Part shown: positions 8,091 to 20,430 of the stretch, in pieces
How the letters are laid out: every line of letters starts with the position of its first letter
Position numbering within the stretch: position 1 is the first letter of the stretch
Source: Branchinecta lynchi
Taxonomy: Eukaryota; Arthropoda; Branchiopoda; Anostraca; Branchinectidae
Direction of reading: 5' to 3'
Length of the DNA stretch: 64,000 nt
NCBI GenBank assembly: GCA_023053575.1
Contig: JAKZAP010000029.1
Span: 248,001 to 312,000, forward strand
The notes under the pieces: model-generated
The model's input: the letters and a program-made list of their open reading frames with translations, nothing else
What the model was told of the DNA's origin: nothing
Databases searched by the model: none
Program-made: the position numbers and the translations under genes

Positions 8091-8604
8091 TGGGTGGGTG
8101 CGCAGTTAAAGATAGTCTGGCGGCAGAATCCGAGCACTCCATGAGAGGACATGGAAAAAAACATTCGCCGCCTTCATCTATAATATTTTTTTTCTATTTT
8201 TATTTGTATATGTACTTATTGTCATTAAGGGGCACCCTTTCAGGGGATCCCGCCTCTGATACCCGAGGTACCAACGATTTTATGTATGTATCGGGTTTTT
8301 GCGTTATTTAGCCTATAGGGAGTTGTAGATAATAATTAGCCCGGAGGGCTAAAGCTGGTAAGGTGGGAGGACTGTACTGACGTAGTTTACGCCCCTCTAT
8401 TTTAACTATGAAACCTCTGCACAAATGCGCACCAGCCGACTTGCCCTTTCAGAACCGCGAGCTAGCGAGCGTGAGCCATAGCCGAGGGACTGAGTCCTGA
8501 CCGGCTCACTTGGATTTACCGACTTCAAGAATACCATGAAGACAGTTTTTAGCAAGTCTGCTGGTGGGCTAGTGCCTGGTTTTAGTGTATCGGTTAATTA
8601 TGTA

Positions 8605-8640
8605 TATAAGTAAGATTCTCCACGTTTAAGGGAGTCAGTC
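8605..8640 (+). promoter_or_regulatory. LTR core promoter: TATA box and initiator
   Basis: TATATAAG spans 8603-8610, and TCAGTC at 8635-8640 matches the arthropod initiator consensus TCAKTY. If transcription starts at A8637, TATAAG begins at -32, the usual distance. This predicts the 5' end of the genomic RNA and the U3/R border. Confidence 0.6.
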
Positions 8641-8761
8641 GAACTTAAGATTAGCAGTGTTGCTGTACCGTTGATAAGTATTTGCCGTATCGTTATTTGA
8701 GGAGTACCTACGTATGGATTAACGACTACTTGGTAACCACTGAACTGTAAGTGCATTCATT

Positions 8762-8767
8762 AATAAA
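8762..8767 (+). terminator. LTR polyadenylation signal AATAAA
   Basis: A canonical AATAAA lies about 125 bp after the predicted start site and is followed by a GT-containing stretch (about 8785-8795). Cleavage there would define an R region of about 150 bp. Confidence 0.6.
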
Positions 8768-8899
8768 GTACATTGTAACCCTAGTTTGTTCAACTCTACA
8801 AGCCCTAGGAGATAGACCCCACGAGCCTCCCCCACGCTACCGATCGCGAGTATACCGCATCTCATTCTTCCGTATTACACAAGGTTTGTTTCCCCACAA

Positions 8900-9679
8900 G
8901 GTTTGTTTTCCCACAAGGTTTGTTTTCCCACTGTGTTGGTTTTCCCAAAAGGTTCGCTTTCCCAAAAGGTTGGTTTTCCCACAAGGTTGGTTTTCCCACA
9001 AGGTTGGTTTTCCCGCAGGGTTGCTTTCCCCATAAGGTTGGTTTTCCCACAAGGTTTGTTTTCTCACAATTTTGTTTTCCCACTAGGTTGTTTTTCCCAC
9101 TAGGTTGGTTTTCCAACAAGGTTTGTTTTCCCACAAGCTTTGTTTTCCCCCAAGGTTGGTTTTCCCGCAAGGTTGATTTTCCCACAAGGTTTGTTTTTCC
9201 ACTGTGTTGGTTTTCCCAAAAGGTTCGCTTTCCCGCAAGGTTGGTTTTCCCCCAAGGTTTGTTTCCCCACAAGGTTTGTTTTCTCACAAGGTTTGTTTTC
9301 CCACAAGGTTTGTTTTCCCACTGTGTTGGTTTTCCCAAAAGGTTCGCTTTCCCAAAAGGTTGGTTTTCCCACAAGGTTGGTTTTCCCACAAGGTTGGTTT
9401 TCCCGCAGGGTTGCTTTCCCCATAAGGTTGGTTTTCCCACTAGGTTTGTTTTCTCACAATTTTGTTTTCCCACTAGGTTGTTTTTCCCACTAGGTTGGTT
9501 TTCCAACAAGGTTTGTTTTCCCACAAGCTTTGTTTTCCCCCAAGGTTGGTTTTCCCGCAAGGTTGATTTTCCCACAAGGTTTGTTTTTCCACTGTGTTGG
9601 TTTTCCCAAAAGGTTCGCTTTCCCGCAAGGTTGGTTTTCCCCCAAGGTTTGTTTCCCCACAAGGTTTGTTTTCTCACAA
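8900..9679 (+). repeat. 390-bp tandem duplication at the LTR-proximal edge
   Basis: Two adjacent copies (about 8900-9289 and 9290-9679) share the same variant order, including a rare 16-bp unit ACAATTTTGTTTTCCC at 9066 and 9456. The period is 23 units minus one base. The copies differ at few places (for example ACAAGG at 9051 against ACTAGG at 9441). Confidence 0.85.
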
Positions 9680-12600
9680 GGTTTGTTTTCCCACAAGGTT
9701 TGTTTTCCCACAAGGTTTCTTTTCCCACAAGGTTTGTTTTCCCACAAGGTTTGTTTTCCCGAAAGGTTTTTTTCTCCACAAGGTTGGTTTTCCCACAAGG
9801 TTGGTTTTCCCGCAGGGTTTGTTTTCTCACAAGGTTAGTTTTCCCGCAAGGTTTGTTTTCCCACAAGGTTAGTTTTCCCACAAGGTTTGTTTCCCCACAA
9901 GGTTTGTTTCCCCACAAGGTTTGTTTTCCCACAAGGATTGTTTTCTCACAAGGTTTGTTTTCCCACTGTGTTGGTTTTCCCAAAAGGTTCGCTTTCCCGC
10001 AAGGTTCGCTTTCCCGCAAGGTTCGCTTTCCCGCAAGGTTGGTTTTCCCACAAGGTTTGTTTTCTCACAAGGTTTGTTTTCCCACTAGGTTTGTTTCCCC
10101 ACAAGGTTTTTTTCTCACAAGGTTTGTTTTCCCACAAGGTTTGTTTTCCCACAAGGTTTATTTTCCCACAAGGTTTGTTTTCCCACAAGGTTGGTTTTCC
10201 AGAAAGGTTTGTTTCCCCACAAGGTTGGTTTTCCCACAAGGTTGGTTTTCCCGCAGGGTTTGTTTTCCCACAAGCTTTGTTTTCCCCCAAGGTTGGTTTT
10301 CCCGCAAGGTTGGTTTACCCAAAAGGTTTGTTTTCCCACTGTGTTGGTTTTCCCAAAAGGTTCTCTTTCCCAAAAGGTTCGCTTTCCCGCAAGGTTGGTT
10401 TTCCCACAAGGTTTGTTTCCCCACAAGGTTTGTTTTCCCACAAGGTTTGTTTTCCCACAAGGTTGGTTTTCCCGAAAGGTTTGTTTCCCACAAGTTTTTT
10501 TTTCCCACAAGGTTGGTTTTCCCGCAGGGTTTGTTTTCCCACAAGGTTAGTTTTCCCTTAAGGTTTGTTTCCCCACAAGGTTTGTTTCCCCACAAGGTTG
10601 GTTTTCCCACAAGGTTGGTTTTCCCGCAGGGTTTGTTTTCCCTCAAGGTTAGTTTTCCCGCAAGGATTGTTTCCCCACAAGGTTTGTTTTTCCACAAGGT
10701 TTGTTTTCCTACTATGTTGGTTTTCCCAAAAGGTTCGCTTTCCCACAAGGTTGGTTTTCCCACAAGGTTTGTTTTCCCACAAGGTTAGTTTTCCCACAAG
10801 GTTTGTTTCCCCACAAGGTTTGTTTCCCCACAAGGTTTGTTTTCCCACAAGGTTTGTTTTCCCCCAAGGTTGGTTTTCCCGCAAGGCTGGTTTTCCCACA
10901 AGGTTTGTTTTCCCACTGTGTTTGTTTTCCCAAAAGGTTCGCTTTCCCACAAGGTTGGTTTTCCCACAAGGTTGGTTTTCCCGCAGGGTTGCTTTCCCCA
11001 TAAGGTTTGTTTTCCCACTAGGTTGTGTTTCCCACTAGGTTGGTCTTCCCACAAGGTTTGTTTTCCCACAAGCTTTGTTTTCCCCCAAGGTTTGTTTTCC
11101 CGCAAGGTTGGTTTTCCCACAAGGTTTGTTTTCCCACTTTGTTGGTTTTCCCAAAAGGTTCGCTTTCCCGCAAGGTTGGTTTTCCCACAAGGTTTGTTTC
11201 CCCACAAGGTTTGTTTTCCCACAAGGTTTGTTTTCCCACAAGGTTGGTTTTCCCGAAAGGTTTGTTTCCCCACAAGGTTGGTTTTCCCACAAGGTTGGTT
11301 TTCCCGCAGGGTTTGTTTTCCCACAAGGTTAGTTTTCCCGCAAGGTTTGTTTCCCCACAAGGTTTGTTTTCCCACAATGATTGTTTTCTCACAAGGTTTG
11401 TTTTCCCACTAGGTTTGTTTCCCCACAAGGTTTGTTTTCCCACAAGGTTTGTTTTCCCCCAAGGTTGGTTTTCCCGCAAGGTTGGTTTTCCCACAAGGTT
11501 TGTTTTCCCACTGTGTTGGTTTTCCCAAAAGGTTCGCTTTCCCACAAGGTTCGTTTTCCCACAAGGTTGGTTTTCCCAAAAGGTTGGTTTTCCCGCAGGG
11601 TTGCTTTCCCCATAAGGTTGGTTTTCCCACAAGGATTGTTTTCCCACAAGGTTTGTTTTCCCACTGTGTTGGTTTTCCCAAAAGGTTCGCTTTCCCACAA
11701 GGTTGGTTTTCCCACAAGGTTGGTTTTCCCACAAGGTTGGTTTTCCCGCAGGGTTGCTTTCCCCACAAGGTTTGTTTTCCCACAAGGATTGTTTTCCCAC
11801 AAGGTTTGTTTTCCCACTGTGTTGGTTTTCCCAAAATGTTCGCTTTCCCACAAGGTTGGTTTTCCCACAAGGTTGGTTTTCCCACAAGGTTGGTTTTCCC
11901 GCAGGGTTGCTTTCCCCATAAGGTTGGTTTTCCCACAAGGTTTGTTTTCCCGCAGGGTTTGTTTTCCCACAAGGTTAGTTTTCCCGCAAGGTTTGTTTTC
12001 CCACAAGGTTAGTTTTCCCACAAGGTTTGTTTCCCCACAAGGTTTGTTTCCCCACAAGGTTGGTTTTCCCACAAGGATTGTTTTCTCACAAGGTTGTTTT
12101 CCCACTGTGTTGGTTTTCCCAAAAGGTTCGCTTTCCCGCAAGGTTGGTTTTCCCCCAAGGTTGGTTTTCCCGCAGGGTTTGTTTTCCCACAAGGTTAGTT
12201 TTCCCGCAAGGTTTGTTTCCCCACAAGGTTTGTTTTCCCACAAGGTTTGTTTTCCCACTGTGATGGTTTTCCCAAAAGGTTCGCTTTCCCACAAGGTTGG
12301 TTTTCCCACAAGGTTGGTTTTCCAACAAGGTTGGTTTTCCCGCAGGGTTGCTTTCCCCATAAGGTTGGTTTTCCCACAAGGTTTGTTTTCTCACAAGGTT
12401 TGTTTTCCCACTAGGTTGTTTTTCCCACTAGGTTGGTTTTCCCACAAGGTTTGTTTTCCCACAAGCTTTATTTTCCCCCAAGGTTGTTTTTCCCACTAGG
12501 TTGGTTTTCCCACAAGGTTTGTTTTCCCACAAGCTTTGTTTTCCCCCAAGGTTGGTTTTCCCGCAAGGTTGGTTTACCCACAAGGTTTGTTTTCCCACTG

Positions 12601-12856
12601 TGTTGGTTTTCCCAAAAGGTTTGTTTCCCCACAAGGTTGGTTTTCCCACAAGGATTGTTTTCTCACAAGGTTGTTTTCCCACTGTGTTGGTTTTCCCAAA
12701 AGGTTCGCTTTCCCGCAAGGTTGGTTTTCCCCCAAGGTTGGTTTTCCCGCAGGGTTGGTTTTCCCGCAAGGTTTGTTTCCCCACAAGGTTTGTTTTCCCA
12801 CAAGGTTTGTTTTCCCACTGTGATGGTTTTCCCAAAAGGTTCGCTTTCCCACAAGG

Positions 12857-15800
12857 TTGGTTTTCCCACAAGGTTTGTTTTCCCACAAGGTTTGTTTTCC
12901 CACAAGGTTGGTTTTCCCGAAAGGTTTGTTTCCCCACAAGGTTGGTTTTCCCACAAGGTTGGTTTTCCCGCAGGGTTTGTTTTCCCACAAGGTTAGTTTT
13001 CCCGCAAGGTTTGTTTCCCCACAAGGTTTGTTTTCCCACAAGGTTAGTTTTCCCACTGTGTTGGTTTTCCCAAAAGGTTCGCTTTCCCACAAGGTTGGTT
13101 TTCCCACAAGGTTGGTTTTCCCACAAGGTTGGTTTTCCCGCAGGGTTGCTTTCCCCATAAGGTTGGTTTTCCCACAAGGTTTGTTTTCTCACAAGGTTTG
13201 TTTTCCCACTAGGTTGTTTTTCCCACTAGGTTGGTTTTCCCACAAGGTTTGTTTTCCCACAAGCTTTATTTTCCCCCAAGGTTGTTTTTCCCACTAGGTT
13301 GGTTTTCCCACAAGGTTTGTTTTCCCACAAGCTTTGTTTTCCCCCAAGGTTGGTTTTCCCGCAAGGTTGGTTTACCCACAAGGTTTGTTTTTCCACTGTG
13401 TTGGTTTTCCCAAAAGGTTCGCTTTCCCGCAAGGTTGGTTTTCCCACAAGGTTTGTTTCCCCACTAGGTTTGTTTTCCCACAAGGTTTGTTTTCCCACAA
13501 GGTTGGTTTTCCCGAAAGGTTTGTTTCCCCACAAGGTTGGTTTTCCCACAAGGTTGGTTTTCCCGCAGGGTTTGTTTTCCCACAAGGTTAGTTTTCCCGC
13601 AAGGTTTGTGTCCCCACAAGGTTTGTTTTCCCACAAGGTTTGTTTTCCCACTGTGTTGGTTTTCCCAAAAGGTTCGCTTTCCCAAAAGGTTGGTTTTCCC
13701 ACAAGGTTTGTTTCCCCACTAGGTTTGTTTTCCCACAAGGTTTGTTTTCCCACAAGGTTAGTTTTCCCGAAAGGTTTGTTTTCCCACAAGGATTGTTTTC
13801 TCACAAGGTTTGTTTTCCCACTGTGTTGGTTTTCCCAAGAGGTTCGCTTTCCCGCAAGGTTCGCTTTCCCGCAAGGTTGGTTTTCCCACAAGGTTTGTTT
13901 TCTTACAAGGTTTGTTTTCCCACTAGGTTTGTTTCCCCACAAGGTTTGTTTTCTCACAAGGTTTGTTTTCCCACAAGGTTCGTTTTCCCGCAAGGTTTTT
14001 TTTCCCACAAGGTTAGTTTTCCCACAAGGTTTGTTTCCCCACAAGGTTTGTTTCCCCACAAGGTTTGTTTTCCCACAAGGATTGTTTTCTCACAAGGTTT
14101 GTTTTCCCACTGTGTTGGTTTTCCCAAGAGGTTCGCTTTCCCGCAAGGTTCGCTTTCCCGCAAGGTTGGTTTTCCCACAAGGTTTGTTTTCTCACAAGGT
14201 TTGTTTTCCCACTAGGTTTGTTTCCCCACAAATTTTGTTTTCTCACAAGGTTTGTTTTCCCACAAGGTTCGTTTTCCCACAAGGTTTGTTTTCCCACAAG
14301 GTTTGTTTTGCCACAAGGTTGGTTTTCCAGAAAGGTTTGTTTCCCCACAAGGTTGGTTTTCCCACAAGGTTTGTTTTCCCGCAGGGTTTGTTTTCCCACA
14401 AGGTTAGTTTTCCCGCAAGGTTTGTTTTCCCACAAGGTTTGTTTTCCCACTGTGTTGGTTTTCCCAAAAGGTTCGCTTTCCCACAAGGTTGGTTTTCCCA
14501 CAAGGTTGGTTTTCCCACAAGGTTGGTTTTCCCGCAGGGTTGCTTTCCCCATAAGGTTGGTTTTCCCACAAGGTTTGTTTTCCCGCAGGGTTTGTTTTCC
14601 CACAAGGTTAGTTTTCCCGCAAGGTTTGTTTTCCCACAAGGTTAGTTTTCCCACAAGGTTTGTTTCCCCACAAGGTTTGTTTCCCCACAAGGTTTGTTTT
14701 CCCACAAGGATTGTTTTCTCACAAGGTTGTTTTCCCACTGTGTTGGTTTTCCCAAAAGGTTCGCTTTCCCGCAAGGTTGGTTCTCCCCCAAGGTTGGTTT
14801 TCCCGCAGGGTTTGTTTTCCCACAAGGTTAGTTTTCCCGCAAGGTTTGTTTCCCCACAAGGTTTGTTTTCCCACAAGGTTTGTTTTCCCACTGTGTTGGT
14901 TTTCCCAAAAAGTTCGCTTATCCACAAGGTTGGTTTTCCCACAAGGTTGGTTTTCCCACAAGGTTGGTTTTCTCGCAGGGTTGCTTTCCCCATAAGGTTG
15001 GTTTTCCCACAAGGTTTGTTTTCCCACAAGCTTTGTTTTCCCCCAAGGTTGGTTTTCCCGCAAGGTTGGTTTACCCACAAGGTTTGTTTTCCCACTGTGT
15101 TGGTTTTCCCAAAAGGTTCGCTTTCCCGCAAGGTTGGTTTTCCCACAAGGTTTGTTTCCCCACTAGGTTTGTTTTCCCACAAGGTTTGTTTTCCCACAAG
15201 GTTGGTTTTCCCGAAAGGTTTGTTTCCCCACAAGGTTGGTTTTCCCACAAGGTTGGTTTTCCCGCAGGGTTTGTTTTCCCACAAGGTTAGTTTTCCCGCA
15301 AGGTTTGTTTCCCCACAAGGTTTGTTTTCCCACAAGGTTAGTTTTCCCACTGTGTTGGTTTTCCCAAAAGGTTCGCTTTCCCACAAGGTTGGTTTTCCCA
15401 CAAGGTTGGTTTTCCCACAAGGTTGGTTTTCCCGCAGGGTTGCTTTCCCCATAAGGTTGGTTTTCCCACAAGGTTTGTTTTCTCACAAGGTTTGTTTTCC
15501 CACTAGGTTGTTTTTCCCACTAGGTTGGTTTTCCCACAAGGTTTGTTTTCCCACAAGCTTTATTTTCCCCCAAGGTTGTTTTTCCCACTAGGTTGGTTTT
15601 CCCACAAGGTTTGTTTTCCCACAAGCTTTGTTTTCCCCCAAGGTTGGTTTTCCCGCAAGGTTGGTTTACCCACAAGGTTTGTTTTCCCACTGTGTTGGTT
15701 TTCCCAAAAGGTTCGCTTTCCCGCAAGGTTGGTTTTCCCACAAGGTTTGTTTCCCCACTAGGTTTGTTTTCCCACAAGGTTTGTTTTCCCACAAGGTTGG

Positions 15801-17311
15801 TTTTCCCGAAAGGTTTGTTTCCCCACAAGGTTGGTTTTCCCACAAGGTTGGTTTTCCCGCAGGGTTTGTTTTCCCACAAGGTTAGTTTTCCCGCAAGGTT
15901 TGTGTCCCCACAAGGTTTGTTTTCCCACAAGGTTTGTTTTCCCACTGTGTTGGTTTTCCCAAAAGGTTCGCTTTCCCAAAAGGTTGGTTTTCCCACAAGG
16001 TTTGTTTCCCCACTAGGTTTGTTTTCCCACAAGGTTTGTTTTCCCACAAGGTTGGTTTTCCCGAAAGGTTTGTTTTCCCACAAGGATTGTTTTCTCACAA
16101 GGTTTGTTTTCCCACTGTGTTGGTTTTCCCAACAGGTTCGCTTTCCCGCAAGGTTCGCTTTCCCGCAAGGTTGGTTTTCCCACAAGGTTTGTTTTCTTAC
16201 AAGGTTTGTTTTCCCACTACGTTTGTTTCCCCACAAGGTTTGTTTTCTCACAAGGTTTGTTTTCCCACAAGGTTCGTTTTCCCGCAAGGTTTTTTTTCCC
16301 ACAAGGTTAGTTTTCCCACAAGGTTTGTTTCCCCACAAGGTTTGTTTCCCCACAAGGTTTGTTTTCCCACAAGGATTGTTTTCTCACAAGGTTTGTTTTC
16401 CCACTGTGTTGGTTTTCCCAAGAGGTTCGCTTTCCCGCAAGGTTCGCTTTCCCGCAAGGTTGGTTTTCCCACAAGGTTTGTTTTCTCACAAGGTTTGTTT
16501 TCCTACTAGGTTTGTTTCCCCACAAATTTTGTTTTCTCACAAGGTTTGTTTTCCCACAAGGTTCGTTTTCCCACAAGGTTTGTTTTCCCACAAGGTTTGT
16601 TTTGCCACAAGGTTGGTTTTCCAGAAAGGTTTGTTTCCCCACAAGGTTGGTTTTCCCACAAGGTTTGTTTTCCCGCAGGGTTTGTTTTCCCACAAGGTTA
16701 GTTTTCCCGCAAGGTTTGTTTTCCCACAAGGTTTGTTTTCGAACTGTGTTGGTTTTCCCAAAAGGTTCGCTTTCCCACAAGGTTGGTTTTCCCACAAGGT
16801 TGGTTTTCCCACAAGGTTGGTTTTCCCGCAGGGTTGCTTTCCCCATAAGGTTGGTTTTCCCACAAGGTTTGTTTTCCCGCAGGGTTTGTTTTCCCACAAG
16901 GTTAGTTTTCCCGCAAGGTTTGTTTTCCCACAAGGTTAGTTTTCCCACAAGGTTTGTTTCCCCACAAGGTTTGTTTCCCCACAAGGTTTGTTTTCCCACA
17001 AGGATTGTTTTCTCACAAGGTTGTTTTCCCACTGTGTTGGTTTTCCCAAAAGGTTCGCTTTCCCGCAAGGTTGGTTCTCCCCCAAGGTTGGTTTTCCCGC
17101 AGGGTTTGTTTTCCCACAAGGTTAGTTTTCCCGCAAGGTTTGTTTCCCCACAAGGTTTGTTTTCCCACAAGGTTTGTTTTCCCACTGTGTTGGTTTTCCC
17201 AAAAAGTTCGCTTTCCCACAAGGTTGGTTTTCCCACAAGGTTGGTTTTCCCACAAGGTTGGTTTTCTCGCAGGGTTGCTTTCCCCATAAGGTTGGTTTTC
17301 CCACAAGGTTT
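12857..17311 (+). repeat. 2294-bp-period tandem duplication
   Basis: The block 12857-15017 recurs at 15151-17311 with the same order of variant units, shown by matched reading frames at constant offset 2294 (for example 13299 and 15593, 14243 and 16537). Differences are scattered single bases. Confidence 0.85.
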
Positions 17312-17359
17312 GTTTTCTCACAAGGTTTGTTTTCCCACTAGGTTTTTTTTCCCACTAGG

Positions 17360-20300
17360 TTGGTTTTCCCACAAGGTTTGTTTTCCCACAAGCTTTATTT
17401 TCCCCCAAGGTTGTTTTTCCCACTAGGTTGGTTTTCCCACAAGGTTTGTTTTCCCACAAGCTTTGTTTTCCCCCAAGGTTGGTTTTCCCGCAAGGTTGGT
17501 TTACCCACAAGGTTTGTTTTCCCACTGTGTTGGTTTTCCCAAAAGGTTCGCTTTCCCGCAAGGTTGGTTTTCCCACAAGGTTTGTTTCCCCACTAGGTTT
17601 GTTTTCCCACAAGGTTTGTTTTCCCACAAGGTTGGTTTTCCCGAAAGGTTTGTTTCCCCACAAGGTTGGTTTTCCCACAAGGTTGGTTTTCCCGCAGGGT
17701 TTGTTTTCCCACAAGGTTAGTTTTCCCGCAAGGTTTGTTTCCCCACAAGGTTTGTTTTCCCACAAGGTTTGTTTTCCCACTGTGTTGGTTTTCCCAAAAG
17801 GTTCGCTTTCCCACAAGGTTGGTTTTCCCACAAGGTTGGTTTTCCCACAAGGTTGGTTTTCCCACAAGGTTGGTTTTCCCGCAGGGTTGCTTTCCCCATA
17901 AGGTTGGTTTTCCCGCAAGGTTTGTTTTCTCACAAGGTTTGTTTTCCCACTAGGTTGTTTTTCCCACTAGGTTGGTTTTCCCACAAGGTTTGTTTTCCCA
18001 CAAGCTTTATTTTCCCCCAAGGTTGTTTTTCCCACTAGTTTGGTTTTCCCACAAGGTTTGTTTTCCCACAAGCTTTGTTTTCCCCCAAGGTTGGTTTTCC
18101 CGCAAGGTTGGTTTACCCACAAGGTTTGTTTTCCCACTGTGTTGGTTTTCCCAAAAGGTTCGCTTTCCCGCAAGGTTGGTTTTCCCACAAGGTTTGTTTC
18201 CCCACTAGGTTTGTTTTCCCACAAGGTTTGTTTTCCCACAAGGTTGGTTTTCCCGAAAGGTTTGTTTCCCCACAAGGTTGGTTTTCCCACAAGGTTGGTT
18301 TTCCCGCAGGGTTTGTTTTCCCACAAGGTTAGTTTTCCCGCAAGGTTTGTTTCCCCACAAGGTTTGTTTTCCCACAAGGTTTGTTTTCCCACTGTGTTGG
18401 TTTTCCCAAAAGGTTCGCTTTCCCAAAAGGTTGGTTTTCCCACAAGGTTTGTTTCCCCACTAGGTTTGTTTTCCCACAAGGTTTGTTTTCCCACAAGGTT
18501 GGTTTTCCCGAAAGGTTTGTTTCCCCACAAGGTTGGTTTTCCCACAAGGTTGGTTTTCCCGCAGGGTTTGTTTTCCCACAAGGTTAGTTTTCCCGCAAGG
18601 TTTGTTTCCCCACAAGGTTTGTTTTCCCACAAGGTTTGTTTTCCCACTGTGTTGGTTTTCCTAAAAGGTTCGCTTTCCCAAAAGGTTGGTTTTCCCACAA
18701 GGTTGGTTTTCCCACAAGGTTGGTTTTCCCGCAGGGTTGCTTTCCCCATAAGGTTGGTTTTCCCAAAAGGTTCGCTTTCCCGCAAGGCTGGTTTTCCCAC
18801 AAGGTTGGTTTCCCCACAATGTTTGTTTTCTCACAAGGCTTGTTTTCCCACAAGGTTGGTTTTCCCGAAAGGTTTGTTTCCCCACAAGGTTGGTTTTCCC
18901 ACAAGGCTGGTTTTCCCGCAGGGTTTGTTTTCCCACAAGGTTAGTTTTCCCGCAAGGTTTGTTTTCCCACGAGGTTAGTTTTCCCACAAGGTTTGTTTCC
19001 CCCAAGGTTGTTTTTCCCACTAGGTTGGTTTTCCCACAAGGTTTGTTTTCCCACAAGCTTTGTTTTCCCCCAAGGTTGGTTTTCCCGCAAGCTTTATTTT
19101 CCCCCAAGGTTGTTTTTCCCACTAGGTTGGTTTTCCCACAAGGTTTGTTTTCCCACAAGCTTTGTTTTCCCCCAAGGTTGGTTTTCCCGCAAGGTTGGTT
19201 TACCCACAAGGTTTGTTTTCCCACTGTGTTGGTTTTCCCAAAAGGTTCGCTTTCCCGCAAGGTTGGTTTTCCCACAAGGTTTGTTTCCCCACTAGGTTTG
19301 TTTTCCCACAAGGTTTGTTTTCCCACAAGGTTGGTTTTCCCGAAAGGTTTGTTTCCCCACAAGGTTGGTTTTCCCACAAGGTTGGTTTTCCCGCAGGGTT
19401 TGTTTTCCCACAAGGTTAGTTTTCCCGCAAGGTTTGTTTCCCCACAAGGTTTGTTTTCCCACAAGGTTTGTTTTCCCACTGTGTTGGTTTTCCCAAAAGG
19501 TTCGCTTTCCCACAAGGTTGGTTTTCCCACAAGGTTGGTTTTCCCGCAGGGTTGCTTTCCCCATAAGGTTGGTTTTCCCACAAGGTTTGTTTTCTCACAA
19601 GGCTTGTTTTCCCACTAGGTTGTTTTTCCCACTAGGTTGGTTTTCCCACAAGGTTTGTTTTCCCACAAGCTTTATTTTCCCCCAAGGTTGTTTTTCCCAC
19701 TAGGTTGGTTTTCCCACAAGGTTTGTTTTCCCACAAGCTTTGTTTTCCCCCAAGGTTGGTTTTCCCGCAAGGTTGGTTTACCCACAAGGTTTGTTTTCCC
19801 ACTGTGTTGGTTTTCCCAAAAGGTTCACTTTCCCGCAAGGTTGGTTTTCCCACAAGGTTTGTTTCCCCACTAGGTTTGTTTTCCCACAAGGTTTGTTTTC
19901 CCACAAGGTTGGTTTTCCCGAAAGGTTTGTTTCCCCACAAGGTTGGTTTTCCCACAAGGTTGGTTTTCCCGCAGGGTTTGTTTTCCCACAAGGTTAGTTT
20001 TCCCGCAAGGTTTGTTTCCCCACAAGGTTTGTTTTCCCACAAGGTTTGTTTTCCCACTGTGTTGGTTTTCCCAAAAGGTTCGCTTTCCCAAAAGGTTGGT
20101 TTTCCCACAAGGTTTGTTTCCCCACTAGGTTTGTTTTCCCACAAGGTTTGTTTTCCCACAAGGTTGGTTTTCCCGAAAGGTTTGTTTCCCCACAAGGTTG
20201 GTTTTCCCACAAGGTTGGTTTTCCCGCAGGGTTTGTTTTCCCACAAGGTTAGTTTTCCCGCAAGGTTTGTTTCCCCACAAGGTTTGTTTTCCCACAAGGT

Positions 20301-20430
20301 TTGTTTTCCCACTGTGTTGGTTTTCCTAAAAGGTTCGCTTTCCCAAAAGGTTGGTTTTCCCACAAGGTTGGTTTTCCCACAAGGTTGGTTTTCCCGCAGG
20401 GTTGCTTTCCCCATAAGGTTGGTTTTCCCA
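17360..20430 (+). repeat. Repeated block sharing a common variant order (612- and 1665-bp offsets)
   Basis: A segment that begins with the ACTAGGTTGTTTTTCCC and ACAAGCTTTATTTTCCC units starts near 17360, 17972 and 19637. About 0.82 kb (17940-18765) is repeated almost unchanged at 19605-20430. The same opening is also seen near 12433, 13231 and 15525. Confidence 0.75.

Larger units (their letters stand above)
1..8879 (+). mobile_element. Ty3/gypsy retrovirus-like element with envelope, 3' portion
   Basis: The order RNase H, integrase, envelope, extra 3' gene, polypurine tract and LTR is that of an envelope-bearing Ty3/gypsy element (errantivirus-like endogenous retrovirus). The window opens inside the RNase H domain, so the 5' LTR, gag, protease and most of the reverse transcriptase are missing from view. 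The 3' end is set where unique sequence ends in TTACA and the 17-bp satellite begins at 8880, so the element is embedded in, or at the edge of, the satellite array. All visible ORFs are intact. Two features are unusual for the family: an antisense ORF between pol and env, and a further gene after env. The host is inferred to be an invertebrate animal. Target-site duplication cannot be checked because the 5' flank is absent. Confidence 0.9.
8091..8879 (+). repeat. 3' long terminal repeat (about 789 bp)
   Basis: The LTR is bounded by TG after the polypurine tract at 8091 and by CA at 8878-8879, directly before the satellite. It contains, in the right order, a TATA box, an initiator and a polyadenylation signal. 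That gives U3 about 8091-8636, R about 8637-8785 and U5 about 8786-8879. No ORF of note is present. The 5' copy is outside the window, so the ends cannot be confirmed by comparison; the 3' end is better supported than the 5' end. Confidence 0.65.

Noticed and set aside
8090..8311. 73-codon frame at the LTR start
   Set aside because: Lies across the polypurine tract and U3, begins at GTG, and includes a poly-Phe/Tyr run from T-rich DNA.
7919..8879. Longer LTR starting at 7919 after the purine run 7910-7918
   Set aside because: The purine tract at 8075-8090 is longer and cleaner; kept only as an alternative until a 5' LTR is available.
8920..10788. 622-codon plus-strand frame (and dozens of similar long frames on both strands to 64000)
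   Set aside because: They start at TTG or GTG, not ATG, consist only of the 17-residue satellite cycle, and overlap equally long frames in other phases and on the other strand.
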